A DNA stretch of 64,000 nucleotides from Ailurus styani (Eukaryota; Chordata; Mammalia; Carnivora; Ailuridae), in NCBI GenBank assembly GCA_002007465.1, contig LNAC01000348.1, forward strand, positions 524,853-588,852, given 5' to 3'. A program made the position numbers and the translations under genes. The notes below the pieces were generated by a model. The model was not told the DNA's origin. It did not search any database and saw nothing but the letters and a program-made list of their open reading frames with translations. Within the stretch, counting starts at the first letter, position 1; the number at the start of each line of letters is the position of its first letter. This document shows positions 12,718 through 24,485 of this stretch, in pieces.

Positions 12718-13719
12718 AGAACAGATGCAAATGGCAAATAAGCATATATATGATCACCCTAGAAATAGAAATACAAATTAAAACAAGTTGTTGTTTTTTA
12801 CTTCACAAAATGGCAAGGATGAAAAACTATTTAACAGTGATGAGGATGTGCTCATTTAATTATCCTCAAACATTAATGGTAAGACTGTAAAGTCAACACT
12901 TTGAAAAGTGATTTGGCATTATAGAAAAAAATGGAAACAGGTTTGCATCATTGACCCTGTAAACCCACTTATGATATGAGGACATACCCTAAGGAAACAA
13001 CTGAGAGAGAAAAATTTATGTACTGGCAAAAAATAAAATGAGACAACAAGAAAATGATTAATAAGTAATGACACATCCATAGATGGAATATTAACAGCCC
13101 CTAAAATTCATTTTTCAAAGAATAACCTTGGCAAATGGCTAGCTAACCTAACTACAGGATAAAATATTACAAAATTGGAACTTGAATACTATGAATAATC
13201 AGCTTAACCTTCCTCCCTGTGAGGTGGTTCATTAAGAAGAGCACCTAGCCAGAAGGCTCTAGAAAAGCCAAGTGTACTGGTTGAGGGAGAACTAGGCCCT
13301 CATTCTCCAGTAGAGTAGACCCTCTCCATCCCTTGCTGACTTGGGCCTTCAGAGTCCACTTCTGTATAAAATTAAGAATCTGAATAATGTTACTACAGCC
13401 TGGTACAGAGCCTCCACTGCCCTGTGTGAGAAGACTAGAGTGTCACCTCCAGATACGTCCTCTTTGTTGCCACGCTGGCTTGCGTCACTGAAAGCTTGCT
13501 TGGCATTTCCTCTGGAGGCTCTAGTCTGGAATAATGGCTTTACTAAAACTGAGAGACTTTCTCACCTCGATAGAAACCACCTAATCTTCGTGTTACAAAG
13601 TAGGAGCAGAGGGCAAGAAGAGACTAAATGTTGCTTATTTAGAATCAGATAGTATTCTTCTATTCTGTGTTTTCCAAAGACCAATCTGAGAAAATGACTA
13701 TGAAAGGTTAATAAATATC

Positions 13720-14090
13720 TTTCTAAAATTGGGCTCTCTGGGAAAAATTAACATTGGTTCCCCCTCAGGCTATCTACTCAGATATTTTTCCGATAGATTA
13801 AGATCTTCTGTTCTTGAAAAACAACGAAGATGTAATGAGCGGGCCTTACATACCATTCTCCGGGCAAGTAGGCATGTGTTTTGTTGTCTGATTGTCTCCA
13901 TAGTCTCGTGGACAGTCGTCCGGCATGACAATCCCCCATCCCCTGCAAAGAAGGCGCTCTCGAGATTGCATCCATATCACCGTGTGTATTCTCCTATGCC
14001 TCTCTTAGGGCGCCCTGCTTGGATGACTGTGCATGAGTATGCAAGACAGCTGCGAGTAAGGATATAACCAACCCCACTAGAACAGAGCTA
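13720..14090. other. CpG-retaining block of unknown origin in the MYO3A intron
   Basis: CpG dinucleotides are frequent here (for example in gtcgtccggc near 13916, ggcgctctcgag near 13951 and gggcgccc near 14009) although both flanks are AT-rich and CpG-poor. It has an open + frame of 112 codons (13729-14067) and an opposite-strand frame of 65 codons, neither with a family I recognise. It may be a young LTR or DNA-element insertion, or a protected regulatory element. Borders are approximate. Confidence 0.4.
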
Positions 14091-15799
14091 GGCTTCGAGG
14101 ACTCTAGACCAAGACCTCAGTCCAACAGGGATGCCAGACACCAAAAGCAGATATGTAGTGATCATGTCCAAGAGACAAATGATAATCTAGAGGGCATGTG
14201 TCTTTGTCCCCCCCCATAAACAGAGAGGCTTTATTCTCCTCTTTTTCTCCTGTGACATAACTAGAATAGACATGAGGGGGCAGGCTTGGGGGGCAGCACC
14301 TTACCTAAACCTAAGAACACAATTTAAAAACCAAATGCTCAGTTTTCAGTGTTCTGGATATTAGCGCAATGTGCCCAAATCAGGAAGTAGCAAAAAGCCA
14401 AAAAGTCCATGTCCTGTAGAATAAGCAGAGGTGTGCGTTGGTCTGGGGCATCAGTGTTTGGTTGGTCGAAAAGAACGAGCGAGAGGAGTTGCATGAGCAG
14501 TCCTAAATGGAAATGGAGGCCAGTAGCTGCCTACTGATGTCAGAGAAAGCCTGTGAGTCAGATTCAGGGAATGGTAAGGCATCCCCAGAGTGGTAAGGAC
14601 ACTCAGAATAGCAGAAGCACCTCTGCTTACGACCCTTCACCTTGGGTAGACTCAAGAGAGCACAGATAGACCATAGAGTAAAGCAAGTGGCCAAATCCAG
14701 TGTAACCTTGAGAAATGGAAAATGTCTCCAGAGCATGTGCAGTGCAAGGGAGAAGGGAGCAGTGTAGACTGAACTGTATCCAGTCTCTTCCACACCAGCT
14801 GGCCTGGCATTTGGAAACAGCAGCTTCTGGAAGGCAGGTTGCAACTCTGAGTGCATGAATCCTGCCTCTGACATGCAGCAATGAATATTCCTCCCTTCTA
14901 AGATTTCCTATAGGTCAAATGTATTGCTTAAAGTTCACAGACTATAAGCAGTAAATGGAAATTTACCAAGAACTAAAAAATGGATTTCTTTTAAAAATTA
15001 CAGTAACAGAAGTGCCTTTCTGTTCTGCCAATATCTGATTTAGATGTGATCCTAATGCAAATTATACTCTGAATGTATACTTAAGTAAAATAGTTAATTT
15101 TCATTAAAATTAGAATAATACAGAGATTTCTAAAGCAAATATTGCTAATGAGTTTTAAGCTTTCTTCAAAAAAAATTATTGAACTTTTTGTCCTTTCATT
15201 ATTCAAAGAAATGTGCATTTCTGGTAAACCAAACTACCTAAATATTACCAGAACTACAGTATAAATATTTTACCTTCTGGCTATTTAATGTAGCAATAAT
15301 CTTTACAAGTTAATATTTAATCATGTGCATCACACAAAACAGTCACAAACCTAATTTTGCTACTGCCAACATTGATATGCTGCTGATAATTTGGGATTAC
15401 AAATGTTTATGTCACTTTTGTAATTAAGGGGTTAGAATGACGTTAGCAGACAGTGTTTGTACTCCCCCAAAAGAACAAAAATTTAGAGGGCAAAATCAGC
15501 TTGCCTTTCTGGAATATTTGTATGCTGATAAACTCATGGGAAGTTTGCTCTTTAAAAATACAAAATAGTCTGGGAAAATGTAATTTAAATGCAAATCCTG
15601 TTGAACACACTCATCAATAATTTTCACTTACTGGCTGCCCACTTTGCATGGCAATATCTTAAGTGGGACACCCTGTTAAGAACCTTCAGCCCTCTGCTTC
15701 ACACTATTCTGGTGAAGGAAAAAAGTCTGTGAACTAACACGAGAGCAGGTTCTGCAAGATACAAGAATGAAACAGAAATTCTTAATATTCAATGCATTT

Positions 15800-16920
15800 T
15801 GACTTTTTTTAATCTCTGTAATATACATACACTCACATGCATATTTGTAACTTTATACAAATGAAGTATTTTTTTATTTTCCCTTTCTTTCCTGTTTCCT
15901 TCTCCCTGTTCTCCTTCCCCAATCCACATTACCTGCCCCCTCAAGAGAACCTTTATCCTAAAGCCTGTATTCCTTCATGGTTTTTGCAGATATACACATG
16001 TACTTAGACACACATACGCATACAGATATTTTTGTCATTGTTTTACATAAATAAGATCATAATATAAATACTTACACATCTCGCTTTTCTCCTTCGATTT
16101 CTTAGCAGGAATCCCTGCACATCAGCTGGCACAGCTCTAACTCATTCTTTTTACTGGCCATATAATATTTCATGTGTATGTCACAGTGACTTATGTACAC
16201 TTTTCTCTCTTGCTAGATATTCACTGTTTCAGTCTTTTGCCACTATGAAAAATGTTGCAGTAAACATCTTTGAAAATGTCCTGGTATGCCAGGATTTTAG
16301 TTTGGTGGGATAAGTTTCCAGGGTAGGGTTATTGAGTTGAAAATTATGTTTAATTTTGATAGACTGCTTTCTAAAAAGCCCTAACAGTCGCTATTCCCTT
16401 CAACAATTCGTGAGAGCATACTTTTTTTTTACATCCTGTTCAGTACTGTTGTCCTTCTTCTTAATCTTTGCCAATGTGCTTAAAGTAAAATGATATTTTC
16501 TTGTTATTTTAACCTATATTTCCTTGTCTACTAGCCAGTGCAGGTGCCTTCCTATGCTTATTGACTTTTTGGATTTGCTCATCTTGAACTTCCTATTTAA
16601 ACCTTTTGCCATTTTTTCTGCTGGTCTGTATTTTTATAGTCATTTGGTAGCACTTTTATGTATTACAAATACCATCCCTTGACTTGTCATTCGTATGGTA
16701 AATATAGTTTTCCAAATCTATCGTGTGTCTTCTGAATTTGTTGCCGTATTAAGGTCGTTATCTATTTTCAATAGCCAAATATGTCTACTTTCTTATGACT
16801 TCTGGATTTTGGTTAAGATATTTGTAACCCTAGATTGTTCCTGAAGTCCTCTGGTTTCTCTTTCAAGAGTTTTATTGGTTCTTCTACTTACACTTATCTT
16901 GAAAGCATCAGGAATTTATT
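15800..16920 (-). mobile_element. Old L1 fragment, antisense
   Basis: Reverse-complement L1 landmarks are visible: the 'actggccatataatatttcatg' region at 16153, 'ccactatgaaaaatgttgcag' region at 16239 and 'ttgccattttttctg' near 16607. Strongly diverged, with no open frame. Confidence 0.65.
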
Positions 16921-17144
16921 TTCCTATAAACAGTGACAGTGGTGATCTAGTTAACAAAATTCACTGACCGCTCTGTCTCTGAGCTAAAATGAAATCCATC
17001 TAACCTCTTAGCATCTCCAAACACCTACCACATGGAGAGCAACCGTGAACAGGCAGGAGGACATCAAAACCTAAGTCATGATCTCTATCACTCAAAAACT
17101 TCTGGTTCCACTATAAAAAAAAATCACAGGTAAAAATAGTAAGA

Positions 17145-17500
17145 TTTTATATGTTTGTCTAGGGCTGCATAGCAAAGTTCCACAGATGGTAGCTTAAACA
17201 ACAGAAATTTATTTTCTCATAGTTCTAGAGACTAGAAACCCAGGATCAATACGTTGGCAAGGTTGATTTCTTCCGAGGCTGCTCTCCTTGGCTTATAGAT
17301 GTCAGTCTTCTTCCTGTGCCTTTACGTGGTCTCCTTCTGTGCAAGTCTGTGTCCTAATCTCCTCTTCTTATAAGAACACAAACATATTGGATTAGGACCC
17401 ATCCTTGTCACCTCACTTTAAAGATGTTTTCTCCAGTCATATTGTGAGGTACTGGGGTTAGTTCTTTAACATGTGAATTTTGAGGGGATATGATTCATTT
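17145..17500 (-). mobile_element. Probable MaLR-type LTR, antisense
   Basis: The block from 'tgtctagggctgcatagcaa' through 'taaacaacagaaatttatt' to 'gggatatgattcatttc' is a common mammalian solo repeat whose consensus I recognise. I believe it is an ERVL-MaLR LTR of MLT1/MST type but am unsure of the family name. A second, more diverged relative is at 55.9 kb. Confidence 0.5.
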
Positions 17501-18359
17501 CAAATGATCTGTGTCCCTGAGAGGGAGATCACTGGACAGTCGGTGAGAGCTTCATGGAAAAACGTGCTTAAGATTTCAGTGAGGCTATGAAAAGCTTTTC
17601 TGTGAGAAAATGAGAATAAGCAAAGTGATGGCGATAAACATGGTGTGTCAGGGTTCCGGTGAGGTAAGTAGACTGACTGGAGGTGGTAGTTCATTTTGGG
17701 GGGAAGTGGGTTATAAAATTGGAATTGCTGAGATTGTAAGCAATCTGGATTTAGGAGAAGTTTGGGCTTAATCAAAGAAGCAAAAAAAAACATCATAAAC
17801 TTTTGAAAAGTGAAACTTCATAATTAAAATGTTATTTAAAGGAAAAAAACATGGTTTTCATTTGTGAAATGAAGCATGAAGAACAGATGAAAGCTCTGCC
17901 ATAATTATTAAATAAGCAGTTTAGCCCAGAGTGGTAGCAATGGTACACAGGAAGAAATGATGGGTGAATATTAGCCATTATAAATCATGTGTCCAAACAT
18001 TGACAGAAGTTGATGATTGTCTGTTTATAGGGCATGAGCAAGAGGGATAAGGCAAAGCTGATACCCATATTTTGATCCTGTGGCAGGGAGGGCAGAAATG
18101 ATGGCGCCATGACGTGGAGCTTGTGATATACAGGATCCTACATAGAGAAGAAAAGTGACCACCAGTTCATTTGAGCCTGAGAGTTTGAGATGGAAGCACT
18201 CAAAGCACTCAACAGGGCATAAGAAATTGGGGCAGGAGCTCTGGCAGGGTGAGAACGTCAACCCTGAGCTGAGCGTCAGGAAACTGTTCAGTCTGGAGTA
18301 CAGTGTGGGAGGTGCAAGGAACGAAGAGGGGAGTGATTCAGTCCAGGAGGCAAAGGGAT

Positions 18360-18470
18360 TATTTACTCAACCAGCAACGATTTATTAAACACTGACTGTA
18401 TGTCAAGCATGTCCTTAAGTGCCTGGAATGCAAGATAAATCAGATAAGGGATCTCCCTTCCGAAATCCTC
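18360..18470 (-). mobile_element. Possible L2/MIR 3' fragment, antisense
   Basis: The order 'tttattaaacactgactgta' then 'tgcctggaatgcaagataaa' resembles reverse-complement LINE-2/MIR 3' sequence. Weak by eye. Confidence 0.4.
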
Positions 18471-18797
18471 ACCCTCAGTCATGAAGGTCAGGGGTGGTCA
18501 ATAATGTTAAATAATGAAATCAGCCATTGAGTGATAGATAAAGGGCCTTTGTCAATAAAGTGGTAACCCTTGACTTTCTAGAACACAGTTTCAATAGTCT
18601 GGGTAATAGAAATGAGATTGAATGGAGGAACCTTTGATGAGACAGTAGAGAAAAGAGCAGGACTCTCTTTATTGCCAGAATTGGTTTTGTTTTCTGGCCT
18701 TTATTCAGATCCTTTGCCACCTTCTGCTTAATTAACTTTTGTTACAGTAGTAATACTCTGATATTTTAATTCATACTTTAGCATTAAAGTCAACTTA

Positions 18798-18947
18798 GGG
18801 CACTTAGGTGGCTCTATTAAGTATCTGCCTTCGGCTCAGACCATGATCTCAGTGTCCTGGGATCAAGTCCTGCATCAGGGATCCCTGCTCAGAAAGCAGT
18901 CTGCTTCTCCTTTTCCCTGTACTGCTACCCCTGCTCATGGTCTCTCT

Positions 18948-18984
<37 letters not shown>

Positions 18985-19000
18985 TCATAAATAAATAAAT
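18798..19000 (+). mobile_element. CAN SINE with internal (TA)n expansion
   Basis: Head 'gggcacttaggtggctctat', tail with (AAAT)n. The usual (TC)n middle is replaced by about 15 TA units at 18951-18980. Flanking 'aaagtcaa' repeats suggest a target-site duplication. Confidence 0.92.
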
Positions 19001-19307
19001 AAAGTCAAGTAAAGTTTAGTCACAGGGCAGTTTCATGCTTCTAAAAACATAATAACTTCATACTATATGTTTATGTTTCTTGCCATACAGATTGAAATGA
19101 ATAACATAAGAGGATAAAACAAAAACATTTTATAATGATAAAACTTTGCAAGAGCCATAGAAGCTGTGTAATAAGCTCTGAGAGAGGGTGAGCCAGGAGA
19201 AAGAAAAAGCTAAAAGACCACTATTTGTGGTGGTGGCAAGAATCCAGCTTTTACCATCTTTCCTCATGCTTGTGACAATGTAAGACAGGATCCGACCTAG
19301 TGGACTG

Positions 19308-19562
19308 GGCATTATATATATGAATGTATTATATATATGAATGTAAGTCATTATATGACTTTATATTATATATGTTATATCATATTATATATGAATTGTA
19401 TCAAATATTAGATATTATAGATGTGAATTATATATAATTTATATATTATATGTGAATATATTTTATATATTATATATAGGAGTTGTATATATTAATGATA
19501 TATACTAATTATATATTATACATGTGAATGTAAGTCATTATATATATGAATGTCAGTCATTC
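19308..19562. repeat. AT-rich degenerate minisatellite
   Basis: Repeated 'tatatatgaatgtaagtcat' units and tatata/attata runs, many self-complementary. Three copies of 'atgaatgt(a/c)agtcat' occur near 19338, 19530 and 19548. Confidence 0.85.
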
Positions 19563-19984
19563 TCCAATAAGCACCCCTACCCTACTCGTACCCTGATCCT
19601 GATGTATCCATTGAACAGAAATTTCTGCATAAAAGCAGTCAGGGGATGCAGTGGTCATGAATCATGACAAACAGATAGAAATACTTGATGAGAGGCCCAT
19701 TAGCTCTGTAAATGTAAAGCCACTTGGATGAGCACTAACAACCAAGTACACAGAGCATCAGAAACTCTAATGATGTTGCTACAGCTTTAAGAACTTGGCT
19801 ACACTGAAAAAGGAGCAGAAAAAGATGACAAACTTTATTCTTTCTTGGTTAAGGTTTTTAAAGTCAGGTCTGAAGACTCTAATAGCTTGAGGTTCTACAT
19901 TTAGAAGGGGGTCAAGCGTGCAAATGAGCAGTGTTCTTATTTGGGCACAACAAAGGAGGTGGTCCTTGAAGCAGAGATTGTGTA

Positions 19985-20785
19985 CGGCCTGGATGGATTT
20001 TTGTGCATTGATTTTGTATCCTGAGATTTTATTGAATTATCAGTTCCAGCATGTTTTTAGTTGCATTTTCTATATAGAGTATCATGTCACCGTGCCAAGA
20101 GTGAAAGTCTTACTTCTTCCTTGCCAATTTAGATGCCTTTTATTCCTTTCCGTTGTCTGATTGCTGTGGCTAGGACTTCCAGTACTATATTGAATAAAAG
20201 CGGTGAGAGTGGGCATCCCTCTCTTGTTCCTGACCTTAGAGGAAAAGCTCTCAGTTTTTCCCCATCAAGGATGATAGTAGCTGTGAGTTTTTTGTAAATG
20301 GCTTTCATTATGTTGAGGTATCTTCCCTCTAAACCTACTTTGTTGAGGGTTTTTATCATGAATACGTGTGTACTCTGTCATATGTTCTTTCTGTATCTAC
20401 TGAAATGATCATATGGTTCTTATTATCCTTTCTTTTATTAATGTGATGTATCATGTTGATTGATTTGTGAATAATGAACCACCCTTGCAACCCCTGGAAT
20501 AAATCCCTGGGTTGATCGTGGTGAATGATTTTTTTCAATGTATTGTTGGATTCAGTTTGCTAGTATTTTGTTGAGTATTTTTGCATCTGTGTTCATCAAA
20601 GATACTGGCCTGTAGTTCTTTTTATTTGTGTTGTCTTTATCTAGTTTTGCTGTCAGGGTAACACTGGCCTCATAGAATGAATTTGGAAGTTCTCCTTCCT
20701 TTTCTATGTTTTGGAATAGTTTGAGAAGAATAGGTATTAACTCTTCTTTGAAAGTTTGGCATAATACCCCTTTTTAAGAATTTTC
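19985..20785 (-). mobile_element. L1 ORF2 (reverse transcriptase) fragment, antisense
   Basis: The minus strand encodes reverse transcriptase palm sequence of LINE-1 ORF2: a 76-codon frame (20129-20359) with the '[21 protein letters not shown]' type segment, followed upstream by a second frame at 20356-20538. The catalytic (F/Y)ADD stretch is not in these frames. Frameshifts and truncation at both ends make it a dead fragment. Confidence 0.88.
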
Positions 20786-21096
20786 TGGTAGCTTCAACTC
20801 CTCTCCCCATCATCCTCTGAATTTCTGTAAGCTATTCCACATTACCAAACTATACATTTCTTTTCTTCCCCTTCTTTCCTTTCCCTTATCTCTCAAAGCC
20901 CCGACCACCAAACAATCAGAAGGAACGTGTGGTGAGGAATATGATAAGGGTTGGTTGGGGGAACACAGTTCTTTCCTTTTTCTCTCAGCTTGAGCCCCAG
21001 TTGTATGTATATGATTTCTTATTTACCCCAAAGGAAGACATTGCTTGATAATAGTCTTTGTAATTGAATACTTGTCTGTGATCACCTTTCTTGTAG

Positions 21097-21203
21097 GTAT
21101 CTCTAAAGAAGAAGAGCCAAAAATATTGAGACCCCCAAGACGGCCCCGGAAACCCAAAACATTAAATAACCCTGAGGACTCCACATACTATTATCTGCTA
21201 CAT
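21097..21203 (+). CDS. MYO3A: MYO3A coding exon, fourth from last
   Basis: It is 107 bp: two bases complete a glycine codon split with the previous exon, then 35 codons run from ISKEEEPKI to DSTYYYLLH. The acceptor is ttgtag and the donor gtaagt. The run of basic and proline residues (PPRRPRKPK) is typical of the MYO3A distal tail. The upstream intron is 19.8 kb and the downstream one 7.9 kb. Phase is exact with both neighbours, so the gene is intact here. Confidence 0.95.
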
Positions 21204-21624
21204 GTAAGTGGCTCACTCTTACTATCAGATGGGAGCCATAGCACCCACTAACAGCCCTCTTCCTCCTGGTCCCAGCCTCTCCCCTGTCCTCCAGCAGTCT
21301 TTTCTGCTGGTACGTTAATTGAGCTGAGATGCAAATACCAACCCCGAAAGAGAAGCGCTCTCCAGAGAGGCACTTCTGGTCAAAGGGCAAGTTTAAGGAA
21401 AAGAAGAAAGGGAAAGAGGAAGAATGAGACATTTACTTAAGCACCTTTTAAATTCCAGGCCTAGAGGGAGGGGTGTTCACACACACTGTGACATCTAATC
21501 CTATGAATAGCCCTTCAGGTGACCCAGATAGCTGCTGGGGTCATGGGCTACACCCAGGTCCTCTCACTGCACAGCTCCTGCTTACTCCCTCTGTGCAACC
21601 TACCAGCCTGCCCTTCCTCTCCTG

Positions 21625-22220
21625 GTCCTGCTCTCCGTGAATGCCACCGTCATCCACTGGTGACCTGGACCAAGAACCTGGGAATCATCCTGGATTGTGC
21701 CCGCTCTCATTCCTGACTGTCGCCTAAAGCATGGCTTCTCCTGGCCAAGGCTCACTCCCATTCAAGCCCTGCCTCTGACCCCACGGGCAACACCCTAGAC
21801 CATCATCATTCCTCACCTGGAATATTTCAGGCCTCCAATCTTGGCATCTCCAGCCCCTACCAGAATGTTTCTCTAGACCATCTGGTGAGTGTGTTCCTCC
21901 CTTGATGGTCCCTCTGAGAGCTCAGCAGTTCCTTCAGCATGAAGTCCAGATGCCGCAGAGGCCCTCCTCATGGGCCCCAGGACTACTCTTCAGCCCCCTC
22001 TCTGGGCCCCAGGTCCACTAACCATGGCTAACTGCTTGAAACCCTGCCAGCCAGGGCTTTTCTCTCACGTTCCTTAGACCTTTGCACCTGCTAGTCCTTC
22101 CCTCTGCAATGCTTATTCCCTCTTCCACCCCCACTGCCACAGGGAGAGAACAAGGATTCACCCTTCACACCCAGAGAATGCTTCCCATGTGGGAATTTTT
22201 CCTAGCTTTTCAGCAGAAAA
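21625..22220 (+). mobile_element. LINE-2 (L2) 3' fragment, sense
   Basis: Pyrimidine-rich L2 landmarks in order: 'aacctgggaatcatcctgga' at 21676, 'tgaagtccagatg' near 21940 and the 'gacctttgcacctgctagtc' block at 22077. All are diverged but collinear with the L2 consensus I know. Confidence 0.75.
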
Positions 22221-22264
22221 TGGAGCTCCCACTTGACTTCCAAGTCAAACGGTCTCCTGGTCCT

Positions 22265-23505
22265 CTCCAGTGTCTTTGGAAGGCTCCCTTCCACTTCAGT
22301 GTTGCCTGGTGTTCAACCTTAGGCTCTCTTCTCCTCTCATTACCTTTGACAATCTCATGATCTCAGTTACTACTGATTCCTAAATCTTTATCTCTGGCCA
22401 GATCTCTCTCTAGTTCCACACTCAGATCTCAAACTGACCAGTGTTTGTCATACTGTACATGGATGTCCATAGACATCTATACACACGCACACAGAGAGAG
22501 CTTTATTGAGATATGTCATGTACTATACAATTCACCCACCTAAAATATACAAGTAAATGGCTTTCATTATATTCAGAGTTGTACAACCGTCACCATCATC
22601 AATTTTAGAATATTTTCATCACCCCGAAAAGAAACCCCATACCCATTAGCAGCCGTTCCCCATCCCCTCCCTCCAGCCCTAGGCAACCACTAATCTATTT
22701 TCTATTTGCCTGTTCTAAACATTTCATATAAATAGAAATATGTGACACATGGTCCTTGTGAATGAACAACCAGCTCTTTTTACAAACCAGTAATCGGAAT
22801 AGGTTCCTGACTCCTCCCCCTTCCTCATCTTCCATGTCCAAAAACCTACCTCTTAAATATCTCATGAATTTGTTTCTCTCCACACCCTGTGCCCATAGCC
22901 TCCTCCTCCCAGTTGATGTTTCTGCATCTATCCTCTCTCTCACTGTTCTCTTGTTTTGCTCCCCTTCTCATTAAGGCATCTTTCACACTGTAGCTTTAGA
23001 GTTGGGTTTCTAAAATTAACATCTGGTCACACTACCCTCTGATGGAAGACCTTGTAATGACTTCCTAGTGTCCTATGATAGAAAGACTGGTCAACATCAG
23101 GGCCTTGCTTACCTTTCCAGACTCAGTTCCTGACATTCATTCACCCCTTTTCCTCTTCTCTCCAGCCATTCCCTCCCATTAACCTGTACCTGACCTTCAC
23201 ATTGTCCATGGGCATTTGTCCCTAGACATGCTCTGTCCTCAGCCCAGAACCCACTTCCTTTTTCTATTCTCACCTTGTGGGGACAAAATACCCCCGGCCT
23301 CAATGTCTTTTTCTTCAGGAAGCCTTTCTGATACTCCCAAATCCCAAAGGAGCTCTTCCTTTGTCCTCCCTAAGTAATCTGTATGTCCATGTCACCATGC
23401 TGTATCCCACCAAAGAGTGACTGAGGTGGTTTCCATTAGGTCAAGGAGTTTGACTGTTGCATTTAACTTGACAAGTAGTCAGCATGCAATAAATATTTGT
23501 GGTAC
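22265..23505 (+). mobile_element. Second LINE-2 fragment, sense, split by an L1
   Basis: L2-like sequence appears at 22265-22440, then resumes at about 22770 and runs through 'ctgatggaagaccttgtaat' (23039) to an 'atgcaataaatatttgt' end near 23485, which is the typical L2 3' terminus. An antisense L1 piece sits in between. Confidence 0.7.
22495..22765 (-). mobile_element. L1 3'UTR fragment, antisense
   Basis: From 'ctttattgagatatgtcatg' through 'gttgtacaaccgtcaccatc' and 'aggcaaccactaatctattt' to 'tttcatataaatagaaat', this is classic L1M 3'UTR in reverse. Confidence 0.85.
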
Positions 23506-23969
23506 AAACGAGCACAGTGCAATGTGAGCAAAAGATAATTAGAAGAAAATCAAGGAAGCAAAAATTCCAGATAGCTCCACTTGACTATTACTTTATAAAA
23601 ATCTTGATAATAGACTTTTTTCCTACACTGCCCACCCCAAAAGGAAGCACATAGCCTGAGATTTGTTTATGTGGTTAAATGGAAAGAAGAGCAGAGAACA
23701 AGATTAGGTATTACCAGATGTTCCCTATTAACCCTGAATGGAAGTGGTAAATGACACTCAGTGACCTTTATTAACTGCAGCCGAAATGACCATTAACCGT
23801 GAGGGCTGCAACAACAGATGTCTCTCTTGATATGAGAATTTATAAGAGTTGAAATAAGGTGCGTGTCTGTTACTGACAACTGTCTGCTCAGCGGGAATCG
23901 TGCAGCCGATCCTCAGCCTCACAAGTGAGTCCCTGCCCTCCAGAAGTTGACTTTGCCTTCCTATTATTC

Positions 23970-24485
23970 TTTTTTTTTTTAATCAGTGTAGAAGGTTTAA
24001 TACCTCTTCAACTATTAAGGACTGGAATCCTTTTTATAACCCTAAGTCTTGAAATCTGTGGCTTCCATGAAAAATAAAGCACAGAAACCCAGGATATCAG
24101 TATAAGCGACAACATACCACGTGGTCATATTTATCTGGCCCTTACCCAAATTTGGGGCCTGACGCAGAATGGAATCCACAGCTCTAAGGGGACTCACATG
24201 CTTTAACCAGGAAAACACTTTCTGGAATTTTAGCTTGGCTGTAGTTGCACAGAAGTGGGCACCAGTTCGGTGGCGGGGGGGGGGGGGAGAGGAACACGGA
24301 GGGGGGGGCAGCCACTCCCATAGCTCCTTTGGCCTCCTGCCAGTACTGGTGCAGCGAATGCAACCGGGGGCCCGAGTTGTACCAAGACACTTAACAGTGG
24401 ACTGCTGAAGATAACCGTCTGCAAATCCTGCCATAAAACCTATAGACAGACAGATCGAGTATGATCCTAATGCTGTTTTATGCAA
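23970..24485 (-). pseudogene. Candidate processed retrocopy with poly(A) tail, parent unknown
   Basis: On the minus strand a 147-codon open frame (24485 down to 24042) is followed by a stop, a short 3'UTR, an ATTAAA poly(A) signal (TTTAAT on + at 23996-24001) and, 15 bases later, an 11-A run (T run 23970-23980). That is the layout of an L1-mobilised mRNA copy. The frame is interrupted in meaning by a C13/G13 tract at 24275-24287, so the reading frame across it may be shifted. I do not recognise the parent protein and found no target-site duplication. It could also be chance. Confidence 0.4.

Larger units (their letters stand above)
9935..13190 (+). mobile_element. Old L1-derived region, sense, interrupted by two SINEs
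   Basis: The A-rich sense sequence resembles decayed LINE-1 ORF2 and 3'UTR, for example the 'cataaagccataataattaaaacca' region at 11951 and the segment at 12380-12500 that continues after the SINE at 12728 into 'ggcaaataagcatat'. All frames are broken. The family is probably an L1ME/HAL1-age element; the outer borders are approximate. Confidence 0.65.

Noticed and set aside
14503..14874. 123-codon minus-strand frame
   Set aside because: Composition is ordinary intron; no recognised protein. Left unassigned.
20129..20538. Reverse-transcriptase-like frames as a host gene
   Set aside because: They are LINE-1 ORF2 remnants with flanking L1 sequence in the same orientation.
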